A stretch of 64,000 nt of DNA from Pleomorphomonas sp. NRK KF1 (GCF_023721755.1 NZ_JAMDLH010000002.1:1-64000), one strand, 5' to 3'. Numbered from the stretch's first letter, positions 46,317 through 56,809 are shown. Numbers and translations: made by a program. The notes: generated from the sequence alone by a model not told the origin.

Positions 46317-46844
46317 TCATCGGCGACCGCGAACATCGCCGCTGACCGCCCGCCCCAGCCTTTCCACCGCCGCCTTCAATCCATCGTCCGAGATGCCGGA
46401 GGCAAGCGTCCGCACGCGGGCTTCGGCTTCCGGCGAGAGCTTTTCCGGCCTTGGGCGCGGTGGTGGGCCGATCTTCACGGGTGGAAGCTGCAGCGGCTTC
46501 AGGCGACCGACGAGACGGTAGCCGAAAAAGGTGTTGATGCGTTCGATGAGCTGCGGCGCCTCGAGCGACAGGCGCATGGCCGCCGCCCCGGAGCAACGCA
46601 CTGTCAGCACCGCCGGCTCGTGCTCCTCTTCATCGATCAGCCCCTTCGGCCTGCGAGGCCAGGAAAGCTGATCGGGCGCCGTGGTTTCGGCATAGGCGGG
46701 GCCGACGATATCGGGCCAGTGAGCGACGAGATCGAGCGTGGCGAAGCCGCGTTTGCGGCAAGCAGCATTGAGCGGCGCGGCGATGATGTCGGCAAGCGGC
46801 CTCACCCCCTTGTAGACGAAAGCCGGTTTTCTCAGGCGCGCCAT
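46317..46844 (-). CDS. DUF721 (DciA-like) protein
   Basis: A 175-residue DUF721 protein; in other bacteria the family (DciA) loads the replicative helicase. The conserved N-terminal region 'LADIIAAPLNAACRKRGFATLDLVAHWPDIVGP' is intact, and the C-terminal half is basic and proline-rich. Divergent from mutY, 61 bases apart. First of a DUF721-dsbA-smc series. Confidence 0.88.
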   Translation of the reverse strand: MARLRKPAFVYKGVRPLADIIAAPLNAACRKRGFATLDLVAHWPDIVGPAYAETTAPDQLSWPRRPKGLIDEEEHEPAVLTVRCSGAAAMRLSLEAPQLIERINTFFGYRLVGRLKPLQLPPVKIGPPPRPRPEKLSPEAEARVRTLASGISDDGLKAAVERLGRAVSGDVRGRR

Positions 46845-46905
46845 CTGCTATGGAACCTCCAGCATCCCATCGGGACTTATACTCTCAAGCCGCAGGTTAT
46901 CCCAC

Positions 46906-48015
46906 ATGCCGGCGCCATCCGCCACAGCCCTTCTCGACTGGTACGACGTTCACGCCCGACGGTTGCCCTGGCGAGTGCCGCCGGAAGACCGGGAATTGGG
47001 CATCTTGCCCGACCCATATCGCGTCTGGCTGTCGGAGGTGATGCTGCAGCAAACGACGGTCGCGGCCGTCAAGAGCTATTTCCTGAACTTCATGGAGCGT
47101 TGGCCGACCTTGCAGGCGCTTGCCGCCGCGCCGCGCGACGATGTGATGGCCGCCTGGGCGGGCCTTGGCTACTACTCGCGCGCCCGCAATCTCAAGGCCT
47201 GCGCCGAGGCTGTCGCTCGCGACCATGACGGCCGCTTTCCCGATACGGTGGAGGGCCTTGCCGCCCTGCCCGGCATCGGGCCCTACACGGCGGCGGCAAT
47301 CGCCGCCATCGCTTTCGATGTGCCGGCCGCGGTCGTCGACGGCAACGTCGAACGCGTGGTGGCGCGCCTTTTCGAGCTGGAGACGCCGCTGCCCGACGTC
47401 AAGCCGGAGATCCGGCGCCTGACGGCGACGATGACGCCCGACCAAAGGCCCGGCGATTTCGCCCAGGCGATGATGGACCTCGGCGCCACCATCTGCACGC
47501 CGAAGCGCCCGGCCTGCGCCTTGTGTCCGTGGTCGGAACCTTGCCTCGCCCATCGTCGCGGGGATGCCGAAACCTTGCCACGACGACGGGCCAAGGCGGT
47601 GCGACCGACCCGTTACGGCATGGCCTTCGTCGCTCGCCGGCACGATGGAGCGCTCCTCGTGCGCCGCAGGGCGGACAAAGGACTGCTCGGCGGCATGCTG
47701 GAGGTGCCGGGAAGCGAATGGCGGGAAGGCCCAGCGAATGAGACCGCCGCTCCGTTCCAGGCTGGTTGGAGGAGTGCGGGCAAGGTCGAGCACACCTTCA
47801 CCCATTTCCACCTTGTGCTGTCGGTCATGGCCGCCGAGGTCGGAGATCGACCGCCGCCCGCCGACTGCTTCTGGCTCGACGCCGCCGCCGTGGCGGGCGA
47901 GGCCCTGCCAACGGTCATGCGCAAGGTGGTCGAGGTGGCAACAGGAGCGCCAATACGACGGGCCGCCGGACGCCCCTCAACGGCGGCTCGCCCCAAATCA
48001 TCATCTACAGGTTGA
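46906..48015 (+). CDS. mutY: A/G-specific adenine glycosylase MutY
   Basis: A 369-residue MutY that removes adenine mispaired with 8-oxoguanine. Catalytic glutamate in 'LSEVMLQQTTV', helix-hairpin-helix 'LPGIGPYTAAAIAAIAFD' and catalytic aspartate in 'VVDGNVERVV'. The 4Fe-4S cluster is 'CTPKRPACALCPWSEPC' and the C-terminal Nudix-like domain recognises 8-oxoG ('VEHTFTHFHLVL'). Divergent from the DUF721 gene; ends 276 bases before convergent ccrM. Confidence 0.97.
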   Translation: MPAPSATALLDWYDVHARRLPWRVPPEDRELGILPDPYRVWLSEVMLQQTTVAAVKSYFLNFMERWPTLQALAAAPRDDVMAAWAGLGYYSRARNLKACAEAVARDHDGRFPDTVEGLAALPGIGPYTAAAIAAIAFDVPAAVVDGNVERVVARLFELETPLPDVKPEIRRLTATMTPDQRPGDFAQAMMDLGATICTPKRPACALCPWSEPCLAHRRGDAETLPRRRAKAVRPTRYGMAFVARRHDGALLVRRRADKGLLGGMLEVPGSEWREGPANETAAPFQAGWRSAGKVEHTFTHFHLVLSVMAAEVGDRPPPADCFWLDAAAVAGEALPTVMRKVVEVATGAPIRRAAGRPSTAARPKSSSTG

Positions 48016-48241
48016 ATAATTGCTACTAACTACGACCATCGTCGCATGAAAACTTACTTGGCGGTTAACGGCTGAGGTGCGATAATTCCGGTCATTGGGG
48101 CATGACCCGACAGTCATTAGGTCGGCCCGCGTCGGGTTGGGCTAATCCGGCGTGAAAGGTCGAGCGACACAGATTTTGAGGGTAGGCCAACCCCGCATGC
48201 CGAACGGCACGGGTTTGAAAAACAGGCGCCAATAAAGAAAT

Positions 48242-48272
48242 GGCTCTCCGAACGATCGGAGAGCCTTCTTTT
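48242..48272. terminator. bidirectional terminator between mutY and ccrM
   Basis: GGCTCTCCGA (48242-48251) pairs perfectly with TCGGAGAGCC (48256-48265) over the loop ACGA. It is followed by TTCTTTT on the plus strand and ATTTCTTTA on the minus strand, 20 bases after the ccrM stop. Confidence 0.82.
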
Positions 48273-48291
48273 GTATGGGGCGTACAATCCG

Positions 48292-49592
<1,301 letters not shown>

Positions 49593-49626
49593 ATCCGGCG
49601 TCTGCGGTAGATGGATGCCCTCCCGC

Positions 49627-50133
49627 TCACTCGCGCCAAAGGAAATCACGCTTGCCGACGGGCATGCCGAGATGGCGCAGAATGTCGTAGGCGGTGGTCA
49701 GGTGAAAATAGAAGTTGGGCAGAGCGAAGCCCTGGAGATAGTCGAGCGCGGGGAGTTCCATCGTTTCGTTCCGGAGCTTCAGCGTCACGATGGTTTCCTC
49801 GCGGCCATTGACGGCGGCGGCCGGCACAGATGCAACGAAAGCGAGTATCTTGTCGATACGGACGTAAAGCTCCGCGAACGTCTGCTCGGTGTCCGGGAAG
49901 GACGGGATATCGAGGCCGGCAAGACGGGCCATGGCACCCTTGGCGTGATCCGTGGCGATCTGGACCTGACGCTTCAGGTCGAACATGTCCGGAGCGAGGC
50001 GGGCGCCGAGTATCGCATCCTCCGTGAGGCCACGGGCCGGACCTTCGACCTCGCCGATCTTCAGGACATGGACAAGGGACTTGAGCCGCGCCGTGAAGAT
50101 GGGGGCGGAGATGGCATGGAGTTCGATGGTCAT
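49627..50133 (-). CDS. DUF1993 family protein
   Basis: A 168-residue DUF1993 protein, a four-helix DinB-like fold of unknown role. Family features: 'PIFTARLKSLVHVLKIGE', 'ARLAPDMFDLKRQVQIATDHAKGAMARLAG' and 'FYFHLTTAYDILRHLGMPVGKRDFL'. The ATG at 50133 follows GGAAGG. No metal-site histidine triad is obvious. Same strand as, and upstream of, ccrM, but the ccrM promoter region separates them. Confidence 0.9.
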   Translation of the reverse strand: MTIELHAISAPIFTARLKSLVHVLKIGEVEGPARGLTEDAILGARLAPDMFDLKRQVQIATDHAKGAMARLAGLDIPSFPDTEQTFAELYVRIDKILAFVASVPAAAVNGREETIVTLKLRNETMELPALDYLQGFALPNFYFHLTTAYDILRHLGMPVGKRDFLWRE

Positions 50134-50239
50134 GGGAGTCCTTCCGGCTGGCGAAGCACCTTCCAATAGGTGTCCTTGTGCTCGCCTGCCTGATTAGCGA
50201 GCCGCCCCAGCGCGAACCAGTCAACTCTCGGAGAGGACG

Positions 50240-50941
50240 TCAGGCCCGCCGCCCGGTCAGTCCTGCGACCATTCCAACCGGCAGACGGATGGCGAGCAGC
50301 AAGGCCGCCAATGCGCCAGCCGCGCCTCCGCCGGTGAGCGCATCGCTCTGCCCGTCAGCGATCACCCGCACGATCGGCGCCCTGAGGCGAAGAAGACGAC
50401 GACGTCCGACGCGGCGGATAAGGTCAACGCCGGCCAGACCGTCGCGCCGACTGAACCCGCCAAGCTCGCGGAAATACCCCCGCGAGATGATCAGCCCCTG
50501 GTCGGGATGGGTCACGCTGGCGCATCGGCCGAACAGGCGCAACAGATAGTGCTTCAAGCTGCCGCCGAGCGTGTCGTCGTCGGACGCGAGGCGGAAAACG
50601 GCCGCGAAGCGGCTGTCGCCATGCCTGAGGCGGCGCTCGACCATAGCCTGGAAGTCACTCTCCCAACCGGGATCGAGCAGCACGCCGGGACGCAGGAACA
50701 TCAGAAAATCGCCCCGCTGAGCCGCTGCCGCGCCGATGGCGCACCGAGCCCAGGCCCCGCCGGAGCCGGATATCAGATCGCAGCCCGTCCCCTCCGCGAC
50801 GAGGTGCGTCTGGTCGTCGGAACCGCCATCCACCACGACCACCTCGCGCACCGTCCCGTCGGCAGCGGCGGTGACCAGCGTCGAGAGAGTGCGAGCGAGG
50901 CCTTCCTCGCTGTTCCGAGTGGGTATGACGACCGAGATCAT
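50240..50941 (-). CDS. family 2 glycosyltransferase
   Basis: A 233-residue GT2-type protein: 'MISVVIPTRNSEEGLARTL' start, nucleotide-sugar binding 'VVVDGGSDDQT', and 'SRGYFRELGGF' later in the domain. The C-terminus has a short hydrophobic stretch ('GALAALLLAIRLPVGMVAGL') that may sit at the membrane. Acceptor unknown. Divergent from the radical SAM gene, 193 bases apart. Confidence 0.88.
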   Translation of the reverse strand: MISVVIPTRNSEEGLARTLSTLVTAAADGTVREVVVVDGGSDDQTHLVAEGTGCDLISGSGGAWARCAIGAAAAQRGDFLMFLRPGVLLDPGWESDFQAMVERRLRHGDSRFAAVFRLASDDDTLGGSLKHYLLRLFGRCASVTHPDQGLIISRGYFRELGGFSRRDGLAGVDLIRRVGRRRLLRLRAPIVRVIADGQSDALTGGGAAGALAALLLAIRLPVGMVAGLTGRRA

Positions 50942-51096
50942 ACTTTCGTTCTAGCGGGTTTTCCTGGGAAGTGCGAGCCCGTCCTAACGCTGACGAGCAA
51001 TCCGCCAGCCTCAGGTCGGCTTGCGCTGCCCATCCGAGCGACAAACGGCTCTCAGCGGACTTTCCAACACTCATCGCACGTGGATATCGAGATAAT

Positions 51097-51128
51097 GTTC
51101 TTGACCTGTTCTCACACTGGAATAAGAT
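51097..51128 (+). promoter_or_regulatory. SOS promoter of the PA0069-type radical SAM gene
   Basis: GTTCTTGACCTGTTC (51097-51111) is an exact GTTC-N7-GTTC LexA site that contains the -35 TTGACC (51101-51106). TAAGAT (51123-51128) follows after 16 bases as the -10. The predicted start of transcription falls at about 51135, the ATG itself. Confidence 0.9.
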
Positions 51129-51134
51129 CAAATC

Positions 51135-52262
51135 ATGAACATCGCATGTCATCACCTCATCGAGCCCATCCCGGCGCCGGAGATCGCCGACACGGCGGTT
51201 GCCGCCGGACGCCGGCGCGGCCGGGGTGCGGGTATCAATCCATCCGGTCGGTTCGAGGCTTATGCCCGCACCGGCTTTGACGACGGTTGGGGCGACAGCG
51301 AAGAGTTGCCGCCATTCAAGACGACGGTTCAGATCGAGCCGGCGCGATCGGTCATCACGCGCAACGAGAGCCCGGATATCGCCTTCGAGCGCTCGCTCAA
51401 CCCTTATCGCGGCTGCGAGCATGGCTGCGTCTACTGCTACGCCAGGCCGAACCACGCCTATCTCGGCCTGTCGCCGGGGCTGGACTTCGAAACCCAGCTC
51501 TACGCCAAGACCAACGCCGCGGAGGTGTTGGAGCGTCAACTCGGCGCTCCGTCCTACCAGCCGAAGGTAATCGCCATCGGCACGGCCACCGATGCCTACC
51601 AGCCGATCGAGAAAGAACAGCGGATCACGCGGCGCGTGCTGGAGGTCTTGGCGAAGACCCAGCATCCGGCGCTGATCATCACCAAGTCGGCGCTTGTCCT
51701 GCGCGACATCGACATTCTCCAGCCGATGGCCGCCCAGGGGCTCGTCAAGGTGGCGATCTCGATCACCACGCTCGACCGCCGCCTGGCGCGCGCCATGGAG
51801 CCGCGCGCTTCAAGCCCGCAGCGGCGCCTGGAAGCCATCCAGAAGCTTACCGACGCCGGCATTCCGGTCGGTGTGATGATGGCGCCGATCATTCCGGCGG
51901 TCACCGACAGCGAGATCGAGCGCATTCTGGAGGCAGCCCATACCTTTGGCGCCCGCGAGGCTGGTTATGTTCTGCTTCGTCTGCCGTTGGAGGTTTCGGA
52001 AATCTTTCGCGAGTTTCTACTGCGCGAACTGCCGGGTCGCTATCGGCACGTCATGAACGTCCTGAAGTCGATGCGAGGCGGCAAGGACTATGACGCCGAA
52101 TGGGGCAAGCGCATGCGCGGTACCGGCCCCTATGCCTGGCAGATCGGCCGCAGGTTCGAGCTGACCGCCAAGCGCCTCGGGCTCAACAAGCATCGGGTGA
52201 AGCTTGACACGGAGAAGTTCCTGAAGCCCGGCAACGGTGGCGTCCAGCTCAGCCTGTTCTGA
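51135..52262 (+). CDS. PA0069 family radical SAM protein (SplB-related)
   Basis: A 375-residue radical SAM protein of the PA0069 group, related to spore photoproduct lyase-like enzymes. The cluster motif is 'CEHGCVYCYAR' (CxxxCxxC) around residue 100, followed by 'IAIGTATDAYQPIEKE' and 'ITKSALVLRDIDIL'. Substrate is unestablished; DNA or nucleotide repair has been suggested for the group. No ribosome site precedes the ATG, which coincides with the predicted transcript start, so translation is probably leaderless. The LexA box makes it a member of the SOS response here. Confidence 0.92.
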   Translation: MNIACHHLIEPIPAPEIADTAVAAGRRRGRGAGINPSGRFEAYARTGFDDGWGDSEELPPFKTTVQIEPARSVITRNESPDIAFERSLNPYRGCEHGCVYCYARPNHAYLGLSPGLDFETQLYAKTNAAEVLERQLGAPSYQPKVIAIGTATDAYQPIEKEQRITRRVLEVLAKTQHPALIITKSALVLRDIDILQPMAAQGLVKVAISITTLDRRLARAMEPRASSPQRRLEAIQKLTDAGIPVGVMMAPIIPAVTDSEIERILEAAHTFGAREAGYVLLRLPLEVSEIFREFLLRELPGRYRHVMNVLKSMRGGKDYDAEWGKRMRGTGPYAWQIGRRFELTAKRLGLNKHRVKLDTEKFLKPGNGGVQLSLF

Positions 52263-52333
52263 AAGAGCGCCTCTCCCCTTGACGCCCTCCTCTGCCGCCG
52301 ACACTTCTGGGGGAACGGAAGGCAAGGGAGAGG

Positions 52334-52768
52334 ATGATGAAACTCTTCGGCAGCAGCGCCAAGTTCGACTGGAAAGATCTGAAGGCGCCCGAGCTCGACG
52401 ACTTCGAGACGATGGCGGCCGAGGCCTATGCCGCGCTGCCGGCTGATTTCCGGGCAATGACCGGCGAGATCGAGATTCGCGTCGCCGACTTTCCTGACGA
52501 GGAGGTCGTCAAGGACATGGAGCTCGAAAGCGATTTCGACATCCTCGGCCTGTTCCATGGTACCGGCCTTGCGCATGACGCGGCCATTCCGGAAACCGGC
52601 CGTCTGCCCAACCGTGTCTGGCTCTATCGCCGCCCGATCCTCGACTATTGGGCCGAGCACGAGGAGACCCTGGGCGACATCGTCTCCCATGTTCTCGTCC
52701 ACGAAATCGGTCACCATTTCGGCCTCAGCGACGACGACATGTACGGCATCGAGGACAACGAGCCGTGA
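52334..52768 (+). CDS. small zincin-like metallopeptidase family protein
   Basis: A 144-residue member of the DUF1025-type metallopeptidase family. The zinc site 'HEIGHHFGLSD' (His123, Glu124, His127) is complete and lies near the C-terminus, with 'NRVWLYRRPILDYW' before it. The N-terminal half is acidic. Start: ATG at 52334 or 52337; GGGAG at 52326 favours the second by spacing. It overlaps the following MBL gene by four bases (GTGA), so they are coupled. Substrate unknown. Confidence 0.9.
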   Translation: MMKLFGSSAKFDWKDLKAPELDDFETMAAEAYAALPADFRAMTGEIEIRVADFPDEEVVKDMELESDFDILGLFHGTGLAHDAAIPETGRLPNRVWLYRRPILDYWAEHEETLGDIVSHVLVHEIGHHFGLSDDDMYGIEDNEP

Positions 52769-53637
52769 CCGACACGAGCACCTTGCGCATTCTGGAGCCG
52801 GCACGGGGTGTGTTCGCCTATTATGATGGGCGCGTGCCGGGCGCCCGGCTGCACTCGCCCACGGAGAACTGGCTCGACGACGGCGCCTACAGTCTCGGCA
52901 TCGCGTCCTACGCCATCGTCGAGGGCAGCGAAGCGATCGTCTTCGACAGCCATATCTCGCTCGATCACGCCCGCGCCGTCAGGCAGCATCTCGAAGGGCT
53001 CGGCGTCACCCGGTTCAAGCTGGTGCTCAGTCACTGGCACGACGATCATGTCGCCGGCAACGCCGTCTTTTCAGATGGACCGATCATCGCCCATCGTCTG
53101 ACAAGAGACGCGCTTGCCGCCAACCGAGCCAAGCTGGAGAGCGGCAATCCGCCCATCCGACCGCTGGTCATGCCGACCGATGGTTTCGACGACGAGATGG
53201 AGCTGACGGCCGGGCGCCGCATCGTCCGAGCCTTGCACTTCGACATCCACAGTGCCGACGGCGTCGTGTTGCACGTGCCCGACGCCGGCCTTCTTCTTGC
53301 CGGCGACGTGGTCGAGGACACGGTCACCTACATTTCGGAAGCCGATCGCACGCCAACGCATGTTTCAGAGCTGGGCCGCCTCGCCACACTGTCCTTCTCA
53401 AGCATCCTGCCAGCGCACGGCGATCCCGAGCGGATCGAGGCGGGTGGATATGACAGCGGCCTCATCGCCGCCAACCGCAGCTATCTGATGAGGCTTCTCG
53501 CCGGCGAAGGACGCGACGGCGCACCGCTTTCCAGCTTTGTCGCCGAGGATTTGGCGGCCGGTCGCATCGGCTATTTCGAGCCGTATGAGGCGGTACATCA
53601 GGCCAATCTCAAGGCGCTCGCAGCGGTCGAACTGTGA
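52765..53637 (+). CDS. MBL fold metallo-hydrolase
   Basis: A 290-residue metallo-beta-lactamase-fold protein with the zinc motif 'SHWHDDHVAG' and 'LLLAGDVVED', plus 'ILPAHGDPERI'. This variation ('HWHDDH') is typical of the glyoxalase II/AHL-lactonase-like branch. The GTG at 52765 overlaps the zincin stop (GTGA), which fixes the start. Substrate unknown; the tight coupling with a small metalloprotease is notable. Confidence 0.88.
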   Translation: MTDTSTLRILEPARGVFAYYDGRVPGARLHSPTENWLDDGAYSLGIASYAIVEGSEAIVFDSHISLDHARAVRQHLEGLGVTRFKLVLSHWHDDHVAGNAVFSDGPIIAHRLTRDALAANRAKLESGNPPIRPLVMPTDGFDDEMELTAGRRIVRALHFDIHSADGVVLHVPDAGLLLAGDVVEDTVTYISEADRTPTHVSELGRLATLSFSSILPAHGDPERIEAGGYDSGLIAANRSYLMRLLAGEGRDGAPLSSFVAEDLAAGRIGYFEPYEAVHQANLKALAAVEL

Positions 53638-53664
53638 GACCCCACCGCCGCGAGCGTCAGTGCC

Positions 53665-54507
53665 TCACCCCTTGAGGGTCGCCGCGTTTTCCTTCACCCA
53701 GTCAGCCACCCGACGCGCCGGGTGTCCGGTCAGCGTTTGCACGTCGTCGGTCACGACCGCCGTCCAGCCTTCGCGCACCGGATAGAAGATCGACGCGAGG
53801 AAGCGGGCATAGACCTCGGGAACCCCGGCGCCCACGAGGGTGCCGACGAAGGTGTCGTCGTCGACCGCCTGATAGGCGACCGGCTTGCCGATGGCCTCGG
53901 AAATCAAGGCGGCGGCCTCGGCGTAACCGAGCGCCTCCGGCCCTGTGAGGTTGAACGCCTTGCCGTCGAAGCGGTCGGTCGTCAGGGCGGAGGCGGCGCT
54001 GTCGGCGATGTCGCGCGCGTCGATGAAGCTGGACTTGCCGTCGGCGGCCGGAACCGCGATGACGCCCGCCGCGTCGATGCCGGGCTTCCAATAGTTGATG
54101 AAGTTGTCAGTGAACCAGTTGGGGCGCAGCACGACCCAACGGACGCCGGACGTCTCAAGGGCAATTTCTACCTGACGGTAGGGAATGGAATCGTCGGCAT
54201 CGACGCCGAAGACCGACTGCAGCACCACCTTGACCCCACGCGTCACCGCCGCCTCGATGATCGGCAGAAGCAGCGCCTTCGCCTCCGTGTAGCCACCCGG
54301 CAGCATGACGAAGGCGCGATCGACATCTTCGAAGGCGGCAGGGAAAGTCATCGGGTCGGCCACGTCGAAGGCAACGCCCTCGGCCCCTTCTACCGGCTTG
54401 CCGGTGCGCGATGCCGCCTTGACGGCCTCGCCCCGAGCCAGGAGAGCCTTCACGAGCGGCCGCCCAACATTGCCGGTGGCGCCTATGACCAGAATCTTGC
54501 CTGCCAT
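53665..54507 (-). CDS. NmrA-like NAD(P)-binding reductase
   Basis: A 280-residue atypical short-chain dehydrogenase. The Rossmann motif 'ILVIGATGNVGRPLVKALLARG' opens the protein; 'LRPNWFTDNFINYW' and 'FNLTGPEALGYAEAAALISEAIGKPVAYQAV' are typical of the NmrA/QOR2 branch (redox sensors or quinone reductases). Divergent from an HxlR regulator, with an operator-rich 127-base gap: the usual electrophile-responsive pair. Confidence 0.92.
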   Translation of the reverse strand: MAGKILVIGATGNVGRPLVKALLARGEAVKAASRTGKPVEGAEGVAFDVADPMTFPAAFEDVDRAFVMLPGGYTEAKALLLPIIEAAVTRGVKVVLQSVFGVDADDSIPYRQVEIALETSGVRWVVLRPNWFTDNFINYWKPGIDAAGVIAVPAADGKSSFIDARDIADSAASALTTDRFDGKAFNLTGPEALGYAEAAALISEAIGKPVAYQAVDDDTFVGTLVGAGVPEVYARFLASIFYPVREGWTAVVTDDVQTLTGHPARRVADWVKENAATLKG

Positions 54508-54531
54508 ATCGAAACTCCTTAGTATCTACAG

Positions 54532-54619
54532 GAAACCATGTTTCGGAAACGAACGTAGTCAATTCTGGAAACTCAAGAAAGAAGGCAGTTTCCAGTGACC
54601 AGGTTTCCTTCGGGAAACC
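54532..54619. promoter_or_regulatory. HxlR operator region: three GGAAAC palindromes
   Basis: GAAAC-CAT-GTTTC (54532-54544), CTGGAAACT-N13-AGTTTCCAG (54565-54573/54587-54595) and GGTTTCC-TTCG-GGAAACC (54602-54608/54613-54619) are perfect inverted repeats of one GGAAAC element; a seventh copy stands at 54545-54550. They fill the gap between the NmrA-like gene and the HxlR gene. Confidence 0.82.
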
Positions 54620-54634
54620 ACCCGGAGAGACCAG

Positions 54635-55003
54635 ATGAATCCCGCCTATGACGTCTTCGACGATCGCTGCCCCACTCGTATGGTACTCGATCGTTTGGCC
54701 GACAAATGGGCGCTCTTGGTGCTCGACCGGTTGCAGAGCGGTCCGGTGCGCTTCAATCATCTTCGACGCGAGATTCGCGGCCTTTCCCAGAAGGTGCTGT
54801 CCCAGACGCTGAAGCGCCTCGAACGTGATGGACTGGTAAAACGCACGGTCCATCCCACCGTTCCCATCCGCGTCGATTATGCGCTGACACCGCTCGGCCG
54901 GACGCTGACGGAGACGGTCGCCGCTTTTGCCCATTGGGCCGAGCGCAACATGGACGCGGTCCTCGCCGCCCAGACCGCCTATGACGCGGCTTCGGCTGGC
55001 TGA
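54635..55003 (+). CDS. HxlR family transcriptional regulator
   Basis: A 122-residue HxlR winged-helix protein: '[22 protein letters not shown]', '[32 protein letters not shown]' and '[10 protein letters not shown]'. A cysteine near the N-terminus ('DDRCPTRMV', residue ~14) is positioned like the redox/electrophile-sensing Cys of HxlR-type sensors. GGAGAG precedes the ATG. It probably represses itself and the divergent NmrA-like gene. Confidence 0.95.
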   Translation: MNPAYDVFDDRCPTRMVLDRLADKWALLVLDRLQSGPVRFNHLRREIRGLSQKVLSQTLKRLERDGLVKRTVHPTVPIRVDYALTPLGRTLTETVAAFAHWAERNMDAVLAAQTAYDAASAG

Positions 55004-55095
55004 CGCGGAACAGGCATCGGCAATCTCACGCTTCTTGGAGCGCATCGTCCGTGCTATCGCCGGGGCGGTCGGCCAGTTGCCGTCGGAGAATCAGA

Positions 55096-56139
55096 ATGCG
55101 CGCCATATTTTACGAGCTGTTCGGCCAGCGGCCGGAGATCCGCACCCTGCCCGACCCGACGCCGGAGCCGCACGGACTGGTGCTGAAGGTGGAAGCCTCA
55201 GGCATCTGCCGTTCCGACTGGCACGGCTGGATGGGTCACGATCCCGACATCGCGCTACCACACGTACCCGGACACGAGTTCGCCGGCCGAGTCGTCGCCG
55301 TCGGTCGTGACGTCCGCCGCTTCCGTGTGGGCGATCGCGTCACTATGCCCTTCGTCGCCGGCTGCGGTGGCTGTCCGGAGTGCAGCTCGGGCAACCAACA
55401 GGTCTGTCGCAACCAGACGCAGCCCGGGTTCACCCACTGGGGCTCTTTTGCCGAGTACGTCGGCGTGCATAACGCCGACGACAACGTGGTGGCCCTGCCC
55501 GACGGCATCGATTTCCCGACGGCCGCCAGCCTCGGCTGCCGCTTTGCCACCTCCTTCCGGGCGGTGGTCGACCAGGGTCGGGTGCGCGGCGGCGAGTGGG
55601 TGGCAGTGCACGGCTGTGGCGGCGTCGGCCTGTCGGCCATCATGATCGCAGCGGCGATGGGCGCCAACGTGATTGCCGTCGATATCGCCGACGACAAGTT
55701 GGAGTTTGCCAAGACGATCGGCGCCACGGCGGTCATCAACGGCAGAACGACGTCCGACGTTGCCGGCGCCATCCGCGACCTGACGGGCGGCGGCGCCCAT
55801 CTTTCCATCGACGCCCTCGGTCATCGGGTCACCGCTCGCAACTCCATCCTCGGCCTCAAACGGCGCGGACGCCACGTGCAGGTGGGCCTGATGCTCGGCG
55901 ACGATACCGAAGCGCCGATCCCCATGGCGCGGATCATCGGCTGGGAACTCGAGGTCTATGGCAGCCACGGCATGCAGGCCTGGCGCTATGACGACATGCT
56001 CGCGATGATCGCCTCGGGCAAGCTGGCGCCGCAGAAGCTGATCAACCGCCACGTCGGGCTCGACGAGGCGATCGATCTGCTTATCGGCATGGACCGGTCT
56101 CAGGAGACCGGCATCAATGTCATCACCGATTTTGGCTGA
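55096..56139 (+). CDS. zinc-dependent alcohol dehydrogenase
   Basis: A 347-residue medium-chain dehydrogenase. Catalytic zinc site: Cys in '[12 protein letters not shown]', '[12 protein letters not shown]'; structural zinc loop '[15 protein letters not shown]'; cofactor fold '[25 protein letters not shown]'. Substrate alcohol unknown. ATG at 55096 follows GGAG by seven bases. It follows HxlR by 92 bases on the same strand and may share its regulation. Three bases separate its stop from the convergent GNAT gene. Confidence 0.94.
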   Translation: MRAIFYELFGQRPEIRTLPDPTPEPHGLVLKVEASGICRSDWHGWMGHDPDIALPHVPGHEFAGRVVAVGRDVRRFRVGDRVTMPFVAGCGGCPECSSGNQQVCRNQTQPGFTHWGSFAEYVGVHNADDNVVALPDGIDFPTAASLGCRFATSFRAVVDQGRVRGGEWVAVHGCGGVGLSAIMIAAAMGANVIAVDIADDKLEFAKTIGATAVINGRTTSDVAGAIRDLTGGGAHLSIDALGHRVTARNSILGLKRRGRHVQVGLMLGDDTEAPIPMARIIGWELEVYGSHGMQAWRYDDMLAMIASGKLAPQKLINRHVGLDEAIDLLIGMDRSQETGINVITDFG

Positions 56140-56142
56140 CGT

Positions 56143-56649
56143 TTATTTGGCCGTGAAGAACGCCGGGTGGAAGACGATCGACTTCCAGACCGGTGGTTCT
56201 TCGAAGGCCAGCGCCTGCACGTAAGCGTCCGGCACGCCTTCACAGGAGAGACCAGGCCGCGCGGCAAAGCCGAAGCGGCCATAGTAGGCCGGATCACCGA
56301 CCAGCCCGACTCCGGCCGCGCCCTGGTCCGACAACTGCGCGAGACCGGCCCGAACCAGCGCCGAGCCGACGCCGGTACGCTGCAGCGCCGGTGCAACCGA
56401 CAGCGGCCCCAGGCCGAACCAGCGACCGGGCATATCCGTCTCGATCGGTGAGAAGCCGGCGTGTCCGACGATTTCATCGGCCGGATCGATGGCGACGAGC
56501 GACAGGACCAGCACACCGGCAGAGCGCAAGTCACGGACGATCGCCGCCTCGGTGCCGCTGGCGTGGGCGGCGGTCAGAAAGGCGGTGGTGGTCAGCTCGC
56601 CAATGGCAGCCTGATCAGCCGCCGTTTCACTACGGATGACAAAACTCAT
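56143..56649 (-). CDS. GNAT family N-acetyltransferase
   Basis: A 168-residue GNAT protein. 'LGPLSVAPALQRTGVGSALVRAGLAQL' is the acetyl-CoA binding motif and 'VGDPAYYGRFGFAARPGLSCEG' matches the YhbS-like branch, whose substrates are mostly unknown. The ATG at 56649 places 'MSFVIRSETAADQAAI' at the domain start; the longer frame to 56742 is unlike the family. Same strand as ssb downstream in coordinates, 160 bases apart. Confidence 0.9.
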   Translation of the reverse strand: MSFVIRSETAADQAAIGELTTTAFLTAAHASGTEAAIVRDLRSAGVLVLSLVAIDPADEIVGHAGFSPIETDMPGRWFGLGPLSVAPALQRTGVGSALVRAGLAQLSDQGAAGVGLVGDPAYYGRFGFAARPGLSCEGVPDAYVQALAFEEPPVWKSIVFHPAFFTAK

Positions 56650-56809
56650 TTCTTCATTTCCGATTGCAGGACAAAGCGTCACGGCCGCCATCAGGGCAGC
56701 CGCGCGTCGACGATGCGTCGGAACGAGCCGAACCCGGACCACAAGGCCCGGATGCGGCTCAACCCGCAGTGTCCAATCGGAAAAGAAGACCTGAAATCAT
56801 CCCGTTGCC

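Noticed and set aside
48060-48240. Repeated CCCGAC/GTCGGG elements after mutY as an extra gene or mobile element
   Set aside because: Only short imperfect inverted repeats are present and the frames carry no motif; probably mutY 3' untranslated or low-level repeat sequence.
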